Assembly (NCBI RefSeq): GCF_032586175.1
Contig: NZ_JAWHTE010000007.1
Span: 132,265-196,264, forward strand
Source: Ovoidimarina sediminis
Lineage (GTDB): Bacteria > Pseudomonadota > Alphaproteobacteria > Rhodobacterales > Rhodobacteraceae
DNA: 64,000 nt
Reading direction: 5' to 3'
The position numbers and the translations under genes were made by a program. Every line of letters begins with the position of its first letter. The first letter of the stretch is position 1. Under the pieces are notes generated by a model. That model was not told where the DNA came from and searched no databases. It saw only the letters and a list, made by a program, of their open reading frames with translations. Positions 45,837-60,692 of the stretch are shown here, in pieces.

Positions 45837-46739
45837 ATGGCAGGCCGCTGGAAAAACGATCTTAGGTGGAGCGACGTGACGCCGCTTCCCGACTACATGA
45901 ACCGCCGCCAGCTGTTGGCCGCGGGCACGGCGCTCGCCGCAACCGCCGCCACCCCGGCCATCGCCTCGCGTCGCGAGCTTGAGCCGAACTCCTTCGAAGA
46001 GATCACGAGCTACAACAACTTCTACGAATTCGGCTGGGACAAGAGCGATCCGAAACGCTACGCCGGCGCGCTCACCACCGATCCCTGGGCGATCACCTTC
46101 GACGGTCTGGTGGAAAATCCGGGCACCTACGATCTTGCCGATATCCTGAAGGACAAGTCGATCGAAGACAGGCTCTACCGCTTCCGCTGCGTGGAAGCCT
46201 GGTCGATGGTCATCCCCTGGAACGGGTTCGAACTGAAGGATCTCCTTGATCAGGTCGGCGTCCAGCCTTCGGCGAAATACGTCCGCTTCGAGACGCTCCT
46301 TCGCCCGTCCGAGATGCGCGGGCAGCAGGGCGGCAGCATCGACTGGCCCTATGTCGAGGGTCTGCGTCTCGACGAAGCGATGAACCCGCTGACGATCATG
46401 GCCACCGGTATCTACGGCATGCCGATGCCGAACCAGAACGGCGCGCCGATCCGGCTCGTGGTGCCGTGGAAGTACGGGTTCAAGTCGATCAAGTCGATCG
46501 TCCGCATCACCCTGACGGAGGAACAGCCCCTCAACACCTGGCAGGCTTTGCAGCCGCGCGAATACGGCTTCTATTCCAACGTGAACCCGAACGTCGATCA
46601 CCCGCGGTGGAGCCAGGCGACGGAACGCCGCGTGGGCGGCGGGCTTCTGGCCCGGCGTCAGCCGACGCTCATGTTCAACGGCTACGAAGAAGAGGTCGCG
46701 GCCATGTATGCCGGGATGGATCTCGCGAAATACTACTGA
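45837..46739 (+). CDS. msrP: Methionine sulfoxide reductase catalytic subunit MsrP (YedY)
   Basis: 300 aa. Periplasmic molybdopterin enzyme that reduces protein methionine sulfoxide using electrons from MsrQ. A twin-arginine signal is seen in NRRQLLAAGTALAATAATPA. The Mo-ligand Cys118 lies in YRFRCVEAWSMVIPWNGFEL, with LYGMPMPNQNGAPIRLVVPW-type cofactor residues later (here IYGMPMPNQNGAPIR) and KYGFKSIKSIVRI. AAGGAG precedes ATG 45837; an earlier frame start is not supported. The GDCCVxC gene follows after 11 bases and msrQ overlaps that, so the three form one operon. Confidence 0.96.
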   Translation: MAGRWKNDLRWSDVTPLPDYMNRRQLLAAGTALAATAATPAIASRRELEPNSFEEITSYNNFYEFGWDKSDPKRYAGALTTDPWAITFDGLVENPGTYDLADILKDKSIEDRLYRFRCVEAWSMVIPWNGFELKDLLDQVGVQPSAKYVRFETLLRPSEMRGQQGGSIDWPYVEGLRLDEAMNPLTIMATGIYGMPMPNQNGAPIRLVVPWKYGFKSIKSIVRITLTEEQPLNTWQALQPREYGFYSNVNPNVDHPRWSQATERRVGGGLLARRQPTLMFNGYEEEVAAMYAGMDLAKYY

Positions 46740-46750
46740 CACGCAGCGCG

Positions 46751-46954
46751 ATGGAACTCACCTCTGAACTGACCTGCCCCGAATGCGGGGCCACGCATGT
46801 CGAAACCATGCCGACGGATGCGTGCCAGTTCTTCTATGAATGCCCGGCCTGCAAAACGGTGCTGCGGCCGAAGCCGGGCGATTGCTGCGTCTATTGCTCT
46901 TACGGCACCGTGGCCTGCCCGCCGGTGCAGGCGGGCGACGGGTGCTGCGCGTGA
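46751..46954 (+). CDS. GDCCVxC-domain Cys-rich small protein
   Basis: 67 aa with 9 cysteines: CPECG near residue 9, CPAC, the signature GDCCVYCSYGTVACPP and a final GDGCCA. The name comes from NCBI usage for this motif (some members are selenoproteins; here all positions are Cys). It probably binds a metal or cycles thiols. It is placed between msrP and msrQ: 11 bases after msrP, and its TGA overlaps the msrQ GTG start (GTGA). That suggests a link to the sulfoxide repair pathway or its electron supply. Confidence 0.85.
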   Translation: MELTSELTCPECGATHVETMPTDACQFFYECPACKTVLRPKPGDCCVYCSYGTVACPPVQAGDGCCA

Positions 46955-47562
46955 CGGATCTCGTGCAAAACGTGAATGGCGCGCTCCGGCGTGTGCCGAC
47001 CTGGCCAGTCTACCTGATCGGGGCGCTCCCGCCTCTGTGGTGGTTCTACCAGGGGCTGACCGGCGGCCTCGGGCCCGAACCGATCAAGACATTCGAGCAT
47101 CTGCTGGGCGAGCTTGGCCTTCAGATGCTGATCGCCACGCTCGCGGTCACGCCGCTCCGCCGGTTCACCGGGGTCACGCTTTTGAAGTTCCGCCGCGCGC
47201 TCGGGCTTCTCGCCTTCTACTATATTACATGTCACCTGCTCGTCTGGCTGGTGCTCGACGTCCAGATCCTCAGCGAGATCTGGAAAGACATCCTCAAACG
47301 CCCCTACATCACCATTGGCATGGCGGGGTTCCTGCTGCTCGTCCCCCTCGCGCTGACCTCGAACAACCTTTCGGTGCGCAGGCTCAGCGCCCCGCGCTGG
47401 CGGCGGCTCCACCAGCTTTCCTACCTCGCGGCCGTCCTCGGCGCGGTGCATTTCGTGATGCTCGCAAAGACGTGGCGGGCGGAACCGCTCGTCTACCTCG
47501 CGATCGTCCTCGTGCTCCTGCTCGCGCGGGTCCGGGCACGGCCGAAACGCGCGCCGGCCTAG
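46951..47562 (+). CDS. msrQ: MsrQ heme-binding membrane subunit
   Basis: 203 aa. Ferric reductase-like transmembrane protein that passes quinol or flavin electrons to MsrP. Six membrane helices; heme ligand His candidates in YYITCHLLVWLVLDVQIL and in RLHQLSYLAAVLGAVHFVML. ITIGMAGFLLLVPLALTSNN and the LRRFTG region (VTPLRRFTGVTLLKFRRALG) are typical of MsrQ/YedZ. GTG start at 46951 overlaps the preceding stop; a longer frame from 46840 runs through the GDCCVxC gene. The 3' end overlaps the convergent HD gene by 4 bases. Confidence 0.93.
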   Translation: MTDLVQNVNGALRRVPTWPVYLIGALPPLWWFYQGLTGGLGPEPIKTFEHLLGELGLQMLIATLAVTPLRRFTGVTLLKFRRALGLLAFYYITCHLLVWLVLDVQILSEIWKDILKRPYITIGMAGFLLLVPLALTSNNLSVRRLSAPRWRRLHQLSYLAAVLGAVHFVMLAKTWRAEPLVYLAIVLVLLLARVRARPKRAPA

Positions 47563-48410
47563 GTCCCCGGAAACGGCCCTATATCGTTCGACCGGTGATG
47601 CACCTGGAAGACGTGGTTATAAAGCTGCGCGATCCACTGCTTGCCTTCCACCGTTTGCTCCAGGTGGCTCAGCGCCGGGCCGATGAAGGGGTGCACCATC
47701 TCCCAGAAGAAATCGGGATACTTCTCCAGCACGTCGCTCGGCGTCTCATAGCCCAGCTGCTTCGCAACGCCCGTCTCCTCGAACTCGTAATAAAGCGCGT
47801 TGATCTTCCGGTGATAGAACGGGTCGCCCAGCTGCCCGATCAGATCGGCCGCCCGCACAAGCGCGCCTTCCGAACTGTCTTCCTGAAACCGCGCCTCGTT
47901 CGGCACGGGAAAGCGGGTGTACTCGATCGCATTCGCCAGCCGCTCGGCATCGATGAAACTCGACGCCTTGAACCGGTCGCGCACATAGAGCATCGCACGA
48001 TCCACGTGATAGGGCGCAAGGCAGGCATCCGACGATCCGCGCGGCGGCGTGAACCGGTTGCCCTCGGCATCGATCACGACCGATCCTTCCCCATCCCCCG
48101 GCACGATCCCGCGCACGTAACCGATGTCGTGCAGAAGAAGCGCGAATATATAATGTAGCCAGTCCTCGGGCACGAGCGCTTCCGAAACAAGCCGCCCCCG
48201 GATGATCTCCTGGCCCACGAGCGTCACCATCATCGTGTGCTCGGCATTGTGATACAGCGCATCCGAATTCCCGATCCGTTCGAGGATCAGCATCGACGCG
48301 CCGCGCAGATACGAAGCGTATTCCGGCTTCCGCCCTTCAAAATACCGGCTGTACATCGCCGCGATATGTTCGCCGAAACTCTCGGCCATCATGTTGGTCG
48401 GATTGAACAT
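47559..48410 (-). CDS. HD-domain protein
   Basis: 283 aa. HD phosphohydrolase signature: His in LYHNAEHTMMVTLVG and the HD pair in FALLLHDIGYVRGIVPGD, with a later His/Asp in AADLIGQLGDPFYHRKINAL. This suggests a metal-dependent phosphohydrolase, possibly cyclic-nucleotide or nucleotide directed, but no GYP motif of c-di-GMP phosphodiesterases is seen. ATG 48410 (MFNPTNMMAESFGEH) is taken; a GTG at 48437 would add nine residues. Divergent from an MFS transporter, with an inverted repeat between them. Confidence 0.85.
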   Translation of the reverse strand: MFNPTNMMAESFGEHIAAMYSRYFEGRKPEYASYLRGASMLILERIGNSDALYHNAEHTMMVTLVGQEIIRGRLVSEALVPEDWLHYIFALLLHDIGYVRGIVPGDGEGSVVIDAEGNRFTPPRGSSDACLAPYHVDRAMLYVRDRFKASSFIDAERLANAIEYTRFPVPNEARFQEDSSEGALVRAADLIGQLGDPFYHRKINALYYEFEETGVAKQLGYETPSDVLEKYPDFFWEMVHPFIGPALSHLEQTVEGKQWIAQLYNHVFQVHHRSNDIGPFPGT

Positions 48411-48460
48411 CACACGCCCCAGTTCGTGCGCCCGCACGAACCGCGCCGCCCGGACCTCCC

Positions 48461-48531
48461 CATCATGTAACCGACTGTAGCACCCAAAGCGCGATTGCCG
48501 GAGTCCGAATTCGCCGGCCGATTACATGATG
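48461..48531. promoter_or_regulatory. Separated inverted repeat between divergent HD and MFS genes
   Basis: CATCATGTAA (48461-48470) and TTACATGATG (48522-48531) are exact reverse complements, 51 bases apart. The match extends imperfectly inward to about 13 of 15 positions. Placement in the divergent promoter region suggests paired operator sites. Confidence 0.45.
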
Positions 48532-48580
48532 ACATCAAAGATGACGGGACAGGCCGGGCACCCCGTGCTAGCCGGGCGCA

Positions 48581-49732
48581 ATGGACAGGCATCTCACCCG
48601 CAAGGCCACGCTCCTCATCATGCTGGTCTTTCTGCTGCAGCCGCTCGCGATCGGCGGCTGGCTTGCGCTCATCCCCGTTGTGAAGGCGAACCTCCTTCTC
48701 TCGAAGGGCGAGCTTGCGATCGCGCTGATGGCCATGCCCATGGCGCTGATCCCCAGCCTCCAGGTCGCCGGCCGCGCGATTACCCGCGTCGGGCCGCGCC
48801 GCATCTTCCGTATCTTCTTTCCGCTGCAGGCGCTCGCCGTCCTGATGCCGCTTTACGCCTGGGGGCTGCCGTCGCTCTTCGCGGCGCTCTTTCTCCTCGG
48901 CGCCATGGCCGCCTTTCTCGAAGTTGCGATCAACGTCTATGCGGGCCGCCTCGAAAAGCAGGCGGGCGTCATGATCATGAATCGCTGCCACGGGTTCTGG
49001 GCAATGGGGATCATGGCGGGATCCGCCCTCGTCGCGCTTCTCGCCCTCACGCCGCTCGAAGCGCTCCTTCTTCTTGCACTCGTCTCTGTGCTGGGCGGCG
49101 TCACCGCGGGCTTTGCCATGCCGCAGCTTGGCGATGAAGGCACCGCCAAGGCCCCGCCGCGCCGCCGCTTCGGCCATCTCCCGCGCCCCCTCATCTTCGT
49201 CGCGGCCTTCATGTTCCTCGTCACCCTGACCGAGGGCGTGATGGCCGACTGGTCCGCCGTCTTCCTGGCCGAACGTCTGAACGATCCCTACAGCAATGCC
49301 GGGATCGCGGTGACGGTCTTCTCGGGCTTCATGGCCGGCGGGCGGTTCCTCGGCGACTGGCTGAAACGGCTGATGGGCGGCGTGGCGCTTGCCCGGCTCA
49401 CCACGGCCTCGGCCGCCCTGGGCCTGCTCGTCCTGATAGCGCCGCTTCCGGTCTGGATGATGCTGCCGGGCTTCGCGCTCGTGGGCTTCGGGATATCGGC
49501 GGCCTATCCCCTGGGCGTGTCGGCCATCGCCGCGCTCGACGACGCCTACGAATCCTCCAACATCGCGATCATGGCGACGGTGGCGCTGGGCGGCTTCCTG
49601 ATCGGGCCGCCCCTCATCGGGCTTCTGTCCGAAGCATTCAGCCTCCGAACCGGATTCGCGGCGCTTCTTCCGGGGCTGATTCTGGCCCTTTGGCTCACCC
49701 GCTGGCTTCGTCCGGGCGAGTCACCCCGCTAG
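48581..49732 (+). CDS. MFS transporter
   Basis: 383 aa, twelve predicted membrane helices. It resembles the YbjJ/fucose-permease-like group: LLQPLAIGGWLALIPVVKAN, LFLLGAMAAFLEVAINVYAG, MIMNRCHGFWAMGIMAGSAL (a conserved N-x-x-HG-F-W motif) and AYPLGVSAIAALDDAYESSN. The substrate is unknown; sugars or small metabolites are usual for this group. It is the last protein gene before the rRNA operon. The gene is divergent from the HD gene and may share the inverted-repeat control region. Confidence 0.88.
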   Translation: MDRHLTRKATLLIMLVFLLQPLAIGGWLALIPVVKANLLLSKGELAIALMAMPMALIPSLQVAGRAITRVGPRRIFRIFFPLQALAVLMPLYAWGLPSLFAALFLLGAMAAFLEVAINVYAGRLEKQAGVMIMNRCHGFWAMGIMAGSALVALLALTPLEALLLLALVSVLGGVTAGFAMPQLGDEGTAKAPPRRRFGHLPRPLIFVAAFMFLVTLTEGVMADWSAVFLAERLNDPYSNAGIAVTVFSGFMAGGRFLGDWLKRLMGGVALARLTTASAALGLLVLIAPLPVWMMLPGFALVGFGISAAYPLGVSAIAALDDAYESSNIAIMATVALGGFLIGPPLIGLLSEAFSLRTGFAALLPGLILALWLTRWLRPGESPR

Positions 49733-49935
49733 AATGCCGGGAGTCGCCGGTTTCCAGCCGCGAGTCTCCGCCTGAGTCTGTGGACACACCCCCGTTTCGG
49801 GCGTCTGCAAGCGGGCTTCGGGCAATTTTCTTCCGCCTACAGCCCGAAACTAGTAGGCTCCGTTGCGCAAAACCCCATATTTCGTTGGCCATTCAGGGTT
49901 CGGCAAAAAAATGTCATCTTTCCCGAAAAAAGCAC

Positions 49936-49964
49936 TTGCGGCTTCGGGCGTGGCTCCGTAAATA
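49936..49964 (+). promoter_or_regulatory. rRNA operon promoter
   Basis: TTGCGG (49936-49941), a 17-base spacer and TAAATA (49959-49964), with a GC-rich discriminator after it. An AT-rich run (AAAAAAATG, GAAAAAAGC) lies just upstream as a possible UP element. It stands about 360 bases before 16S. The stretch 49733-49935 holds no gene that I can support. Confidence 0.6.
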
Positions 49965-50072
49965 GCCCCTCACCGGCGGCGCAGAGATGCACGGTCGGAC
50001 AACAAACAGAGAGATTTGAGGCGGGGCGCGCCGGAACAAGTTAGGGCGCACTCAGTCGATTTTGTCTCTGAC

Positions 50073-50083
50073 GCTCTTTGAAA
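50073..50083 (+). promoter_or_regulatory. boxA antitermination element in the rRNA leader
   Basis: GCTCTTTGAAA resembles boxA (TGCTCTTTA). It lies about 110 bases after the promoter. Further on, GAACCGGGA/TCCCGGTTC (50254-50275) makes a 9-bp hairpin; no coding region is seen in 49965-50322. Confidence 0.6.
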
Positions 50084-50322
50084 TCGCTGGTTACTGAAGA
50101 GATATGTGGGCGGTTTGGTCCTTTCGATGGATCAACAACTGCATATCGCCTTCCTAGTCCGATGAAGCAATTCGGGGGACGATGATGGAAGTGTCAGCTT
50201 CACTGTTTGAACGGCACCGTTCCTATGGAACGATGTACATCAAACAGATGACTGAACCGGGAGCCATCCCGGTTCGATGTGCAGAGGTTCGAACGTCAAG
50301 GATCGGCTGGTAACAGCCTTTC

Positions 50323-51796
<1,474 letters not shown>

Positions 51797-51927
51797 GTTC
51801 CTAGATTTTCAGGCTCGCCTGAAACGTGGAACACTTAGCAAGTTCCAGTCCTTTGCTGGAACAAACATCACGGTCCAGGCCGTCCTCATATCTCTTCAGT
51901 TTCGCAAGCGGGCCACCGCCCGTTAAT

Positions 51928-52004
<77 letters not shown>

Positions 52005-52016
52005 TCCTTCTGTGAA

Positions 52017-52092
52017 GGGGCGTTAGCTCAGCTGGGAGAGCACCTGCTTTGCAAGCAGGGGGTCATCGGTTCGATCCCGATACGCTCCACCA
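52017..52092 (+). tRNA. tRNA-Ala (TGC)
   Basis: 76 nt. Acceptor GGGGCGT pairs with ACGCTCC (one G-U), anticodon stem CTGCTTTGCAAGCAG with TGC, GGTTCGATCCC T-arm, CCA encoded. Second spacer tRNA, 12 bases after tRNA-Ile. Confidence 0.98.
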
Positions 52093-52454
52093 GAGGCGCG
52101 ATTGGATCGCAAAACGCTTTCGAGCGTTTCGCCGTCCAATCGGACGAATTGACATCGTTTAGAGAGATACACATCAGTTTCATGCTGGTACTGGCAGTGC
52201 GCCAGTATCTTCGGTTCGACCGAGAGAGCATGAAACCTGTTTTACGCTTGGTTGCCAAAATTCTGGCGGCCTGGGGTTCGACCCCGAAAGTGTAAAACTC
52301 CAAGTCAAGTACACTAACCAACACCGTCCTTCGGGACGGTACGCAAGCCCGGACGAACCAGCCGGGCAAGCGGGATAGTATGCTTTTGATCAATGCCCGG
52401 CCTTTTCACAAAAGGGGGTCGGGTGCAGAAGAAGCCTGTCTTCTTCTGGATCAA
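52093..52454 (+). other. Structured 16S-23S spacer after tRNA-Ala
   Basis: No gene. It contains a nested double hairpin (GTTTCATGCT 52177-52186 with AGCATGAAAC 52227-52236, enclosing TACTGGC/GCCAGTA), a GTTTTACGCTT/AAGTGTAAAAC pair (about 52237-52295), and CAGAAGAAG/CTTCTTCTG (52426-52448) just before 23S. TGGATCAAATCAAGC at the end pairs with the 23S 3' flank as the processing stem. Confidence 0.7.
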
Positions 52455-55287
<2,833 letters not shown>

Positions 55288-55372
55288 CCAGTAGAAGCCA
55301 GGCTGCCCAGCTCTGGCGGATCGATCGAAGCATACGCCAGTGTGCGTGACTTGGACGATGTGTCGTTTTCTT

Positions 55373-55490
55373 GGTTTGGTGGTCATAGCACGAGCAAAAC
55401 ACCCGATCCCATCCCGAACTCGGCCGTTAAGTGCCGTTGCGCCGATGGTACTGCGTCTTAAGACGTGGGAGAGTAGGTCACCGCCAAACC
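55373..55490 (+). rRNA. rrf: 5S ribosomal RNA
   Basis: About 118 nt. Terminal stem GGTTTGGTGG/CCGCCAAACC; conserved CCCGATCCCATCCCGAACTC and GATGGTACTGCG segments. It ends 48 bases before the operon terminator. Confidence 0.96.
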
Positions 55491-55538
55491 TAGTAAGCGA
55501 CACATTGTTCTGACGTATCTCTCTGACGATGCACGATA

Positions 55539-55567
55539 AAAACGCCGCCCTCCGGGGCGGCTTTTTT
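55539..55567 (+). terminator. Rho-independent terminator of the rRNA operon
   Basis: An A-tract (AAAAAC), stem GCCGCCC/GGGCGGC (55544-55550, 55555-55561), loop TCCG, then TTTTTTG. A textbook intrinsic terminator. Confidence 0.95.
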
Positions 55568-55595
55568 GTTTGCGGAGCTTCGTTGCGCGCCCTGC

Positions 55596-56069
55596 ATGAA
55601 CGAAATGCTGCGTTGGATTATTCCTGCCTTTCTCTCGATCTCCCTTGCCGTCTTGCCGGGGCGGGTCGGGTCCGAGCCAATCGATCTGATATTCACGTGT
55701 GTCGCGGACAGGACGCCACCGACCATTACAGTAGACCATGATCACGTCGACCTGCACAGACCGAGTTTTGTGACGCTCGACGCCCCGTTCATCTTGGCCC
55801 ACGGCTGGTTGGGTTGGCACACGACTTGGGCAGTTCTCATTGATACATCCGCAACCCCGGTCCGCGCATTTGAAACGCACCATCCTGATGACGCGATTCA
55901 TCAGCCGTTCTACGGTCGAATGCCGGTGCCGCCTGTCTTGAAGTCTGCACTCATCGAATGCGGGGTTGCGTGGGCCGGATACTGGGCGGACGACTGGCCT
56001 CGCAACCCCTCATCCCGACCCGGATACGACCTCCTGAACCTGACGCCTGAAAAGCTCCTGCCACCCTGA
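55596..56069 (+). CDS. Hypothetical secreted protein between 5S and tRNA-fMet
   Basis: 157 aa. A plausible signal peptide (MLRWIIPAFLSISLAVLPG) is followed by a domain with two short beta-like stretches (PIDLIFTCVADRTPPTITVD, FILAHGWLGWHTTWAVLIDT) and a proline-rich end. Not recognised. Start codon 55596 or 55605. Codon use is less GC-rich at third positions than in the core genes, so recent gain is possible. It lies after the rRNA terminator and before the tRNA-fMet promoter, a place where this family usually has no gene. Confidence 0.5.
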   Translation: MNEMLRWIIPAFLSISLAVLPGRVGSEPIDLIFTCVADRTPPTITVDHDHVDLHRPSFVTLDAPFILAHGWLGWHTTWAVLIDTSATPVRAFETHHPDDAIHQPFYGRMPVPPVLKSALIECGVAWAGYWADDWPRNPSSRPGYDLLNLTPEKLLPP

Positions 56070-56166
56070 TGTGACATTTCATCTGCATCATCCGTGTCAT
56101 TTCAGGATCCGGCAACAAGTGGAGCCAGGACTCTAGAACGTTGTAAAGAAACCTCGGATTTTGCTA

Positions 56167-56195
56167 TTGCAACTGCCCGGACGAGGGACTAGGTA
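56167..56195 (+). promoter_or_regulatory. Promoter of tRNA-fMet
   Basis: TTGCAA (56167-56172), 17-base spacer, TAGGTA (56190-56195), 14 bases before the tRNA. It explains how tRNA-fMet is expressed despite the terminator after 5S. Confidence 0.6.
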
Positions 56196-56209
56196 CAGGG
56201 CTCGATTGG

Positions 56210-57879
<1,670 letters not shown>

Positions 57880-57883
<4 letters not shown>

Positions 57884-58986
57884 GGCTTGTCCTTTCGTGC
57901 GGTCGATCGGTCCTGCCGCGGCGGATGCTTGCGCCGCAGCGCCCTCAAAGACGCCTGTAGTTTGCGCCCTGCATCGATCTGCTGGGCCTGGATGTAATGC
58001 TGCTCAGTGGTGCGTGGGTCTGTGTGGCCGAGGATGGGTGGGGCGATACCGATGTGCTTCGGATCCTCGACAGCGACCGAGGTCACCGCGCAATCACGGA
58101 AGAGGTGTGGGTTGATCGGTCGACCGAAGGCTCGCTTGGTCGTCCGCGTAATGCCCTCGTAAACATTACTCTCGCGCATAGGATCCGCATACTGCGTGAT
58201 CCAAAGCCTGTCACTGTCACGCCCTTGCAGGAGCTGCGGACGAACCACCCCAAGGTAATGCTGCAGATAAGGGACGAGGCAATCGGGCACGGGGATCTCC
58301 ACAGGTTTCCTTGCCTTCATTTCAGGGGCTCCGAACCGCAACTCGTAGCCTGCCGAAGTGGGCACCAGGTTCGAGCCAATCTTGATCCGCGTGAGGTTCC
58401 TCAGCCGCATCGTAGGGCAGGCGATCAGGAGTGCGACCATCAGCGCATCGCGGAAGCGTGTAGGGCCGTGACGCGGCGGCGGATTGGTGATCAGGTCGTC
58501 CATGTGGCCGATTGCCCAGCCCAGGATCTCTGCGGCCGGGCGGAGCCGGATATGCTTGTTCCTGGTCGCAACCACGCGAGTCTCTAGCTTGCCGACGATC
58601 CGCCGAAGCCACTGCCAATCTCGCTCTGGTGAGATGGCCTTGGCGACCGCCAGCAGTTCCGCCAGGCGGCCCCAGAGGGTCCATGGGGCCACCTGGTGCT
58701 GCAGTTCCTCCACATAGCTCGCGATTGCATCGCGCGTGATCCTGTCCGCAGGCGCCTCTGTTGGATCAAAGCGTCCTGACCCGACGACGAAGGTGAGCCA
58801 GCGGCCGTACCCTTTGCCATATTTCTCGCGGGTATCGGGGCACCAGTGATGGCCCGGACCAATGGTGCCATCCAGCAGGTCCCCCGGCGCAAGAGCGGCC
58901 TCCCAGGCCAGTTGGTCCGGTTCCGGCCAGGCGTGCAGCGGCAGGCAGCGCCGGGCCGGGTCCTCGAAGGGCAGGAGCTCGGTCAT
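57880..58986 (-). CDS. Tyrosine recombinase (second of two)
   Basis: 368 aa. C-terminal phage-integrase catalytic domain: Arg194 in CPTMRLRNLTRI, probable Lys224 in APEMKARKPVE, His294/Arg297 in NPHLFRDCAV, His321 in LGHTDPRTTEQH and Tyr331. All catalytic residues are present, so it should be active. The N-terminal 150 residues are a SAM-like core-binding region. It overlaps the 569-aa recombinase by ATGA at the start and the serine recombinase by ATGA at the end. Size and order recall Tn554 TnpA or the GInt island integrases, but the third member here is a serine enzyme. Confidence 0.92.
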
Positions 58987-60692
58987 GCCACATCCTTTCC
59001 GCGCGCCTTCGCGACGGAGGCTTGATAGTGTACCAGCGCCGAGCGGCGTTCGAACTGCGCGTAGGACTTCATGGCGGTCCTCAGGGAGTCGTTGAGGACG
59101 TAGGCCAGCGTTGTGACGTCGCCCGGTTGCTCCAGGCTGTGGATCTTGCCGGCAATACTGCGGAAGAGATGCGCATTGATGGTCAGGCCGGTGTGCTCGA
59201 GGATCGTCTCCTTGATAAGGCGCGACAGTCCGCTCGAAGCTTTCGGTCCTCCGTTCATGGCCGGGAAGAGAAAGTCCGAAGGCTCGCCGAGAAGATGCGG
59301 CCGTGCCGTTTCCACGTAGAGGTCCAGGAGCGCTGTCGCCTCCGCGCCCAGCTCATAGTCGAGCGCCTTGGTGTTCTTCACCTCTTCGGGTGGGATGTGG
59401 ATGAGCGTTTGGGCCTGGCGGCCTGTCCGCACGCGGCGCATGTGTTCTACAAGGTTAAGCGTAGCAAGGTTGCCCACCCGCATCGGCGCATTCAGAAGGA
59501 TCTCGATTGCGAGCGCGGCTTGCATCATCAACGCGGCCTTGCGTGGCCGTGTGACCAGGATCTTCTCGGCTTTCGTGACCAATGTCTCGGGCAGGTGCAG
59601 AAGCTTCGCCAGGTTGGCCGGATCGTCGAGTTGCAGCAGGCGCTGCCGGTTCTTTTCCCGCAATCCGTCAATCTTGCGGGAGAGGCGACCAACAATGCGT
59701 CTGATCTCGGCGAGGTCCGCTTCTTGCACCTGCACGTGATGACGAGCGATGGCTTGCAGGCCGACAGCCACACCCTTGATCGCCTCGGTGGGTTTGTCGT
59801 TGAAGCGTCCCATCATCCACCTGAGGGCCGACTTCAGGTTTTCCAGATCTACCAGCACAGCGAGACTGGTGATCGTCTTGATCGGTGTGCCGGAATGAAC
59901 CAGAGCAGAGGCCACTTCCCGGATCTGGAACCGGCGATGTTTGATCGTCGATGGGCGCAGCGGCTTGTCCGGTCCCGATCCGTCCAGGAGATCGGGGTTT
60001 TCTAACCGGTCCGTCCAGCGATCAACGTCATCGCGGAAGGACGCCGGGAACGCCTCGAAAGACAAAGTCCAGGGCTCCTTCTTCCGTGGCGGCGGCGCCA
60101 GGTGAGTCTGTGGCCAACCCGGCACCTGTTCCTTCAACCGGTTCCAGGTCTTGACCGTGTTGGCGACCACGGCTTCCGGCTTGTTTTGGAAGCTCTCCTC
60201 GATCAAGGCTGTGCGCAGCTCGCGGACGTGTTCATCCGATACATCAGCCGGGGCCACGTCGAGCGCTGAGCAGAACTGCGCGAGTTGGGTCAGCTTCCAC
60301 CGGTCATGCTTGTCCGCGACCATATCGAGGAGCTTGGCCCATTCCGGGCTTGGGGCTCTCAGCCAGTCATTACGCTCCCGTGATGCGCCCGTCAGTTCGA
60401 GGGCCTTCAGCGCGCCGCTCTTGATGTTCTGGAAGCGCTTCTTGGTGATCCCTTGCTGGGCTGGGTGGACCCGCCGCAGCCGGACATGCAGCCAGTTGAT
60501 ATTGGCAGGCGTGGTTTCGAGAGTGCCACCGACCAGGCGGGCAATCGCCCGGACGTCTGATTTGAGATCCCGGCGCCGGGAGGAGGACAGGCCGTCGACC
60601 CGATCAAGGCGCTCGATCACGTCGTCAAGGAAGAGCTGTTCCTCGGACACGAAGGGACTGATTGCAGGCGTCTTGTCACTTGTACCAGTCAT
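58983..60692 (-). CDS. Tyrosine recombinase-like protein, large (first of two)
   Basis: 569 aa. About 370 N-terminal residues are helical and unlike anything I know. The C-terminal part is a tyrosine recombinase: Arg405 in NAPMRVGNLATLNL, likely Lys439, His508/Arg511 in NAHLFRSIAGKIH and Tyr544 in MKSYAQFE. The second His position reads Asn534 (VLNDSLRTAM instead of LGH), so activity may be altered. Similar in size to Tn554 TnpB and GInt-type integrases. The ribosome site is GAGAAAGG. First gene of the overlapping trio; the HTH gene lies 166 bases upstream on the same strand. Confidence 0.88.
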   Translation of the reverse strand: MTGTSDKTPAISPFVSEEQLFLDDVIERLDRVDGLSSSRRRDLKSDVRAIARLVGGTLETTPANINWLHVRLRRVHPAQQGITKKRFQNIKSGALKALELTGASRERNDWLRAPSPEWAKLLDMVADKHDRWKLTQLAQFCSALDVAPADVSDEHVRELRTALIEESFQNKPEAVVANTVKTWNRLKEQVPGWPQTHLAPPPRKKEPWTLSFEAFPASFRDDVDRWTDRLENPDLLDGSGPDKPLRPSTIKHRRFQIREVASALVHSGTPIKTITSLAVLVDLENLKSALRWMMGRFNDKPTEAIKGVAVGLQAIARHHVQVQEADLAEIRRIVGRLSRKIDGLREKNRQRLLQLDDPANLAKLLHLPETLVTKAEKILVTRPRKAALMMQAALAIEILLNAPMRVGNLATLNLVEHMRRVRTGRQAQTLIHIPPEEVKNTKALDYELGAEATALLDLYVETARPHLLGEPSDFLFPAMNGGPKASSGLSRLIKETILEHTGLTINAHLFRSIAGKIHSLEQPGDVTTLAYVLNDSLRTAMKSYAQFERRSALVHYQASVAKARGKDVA

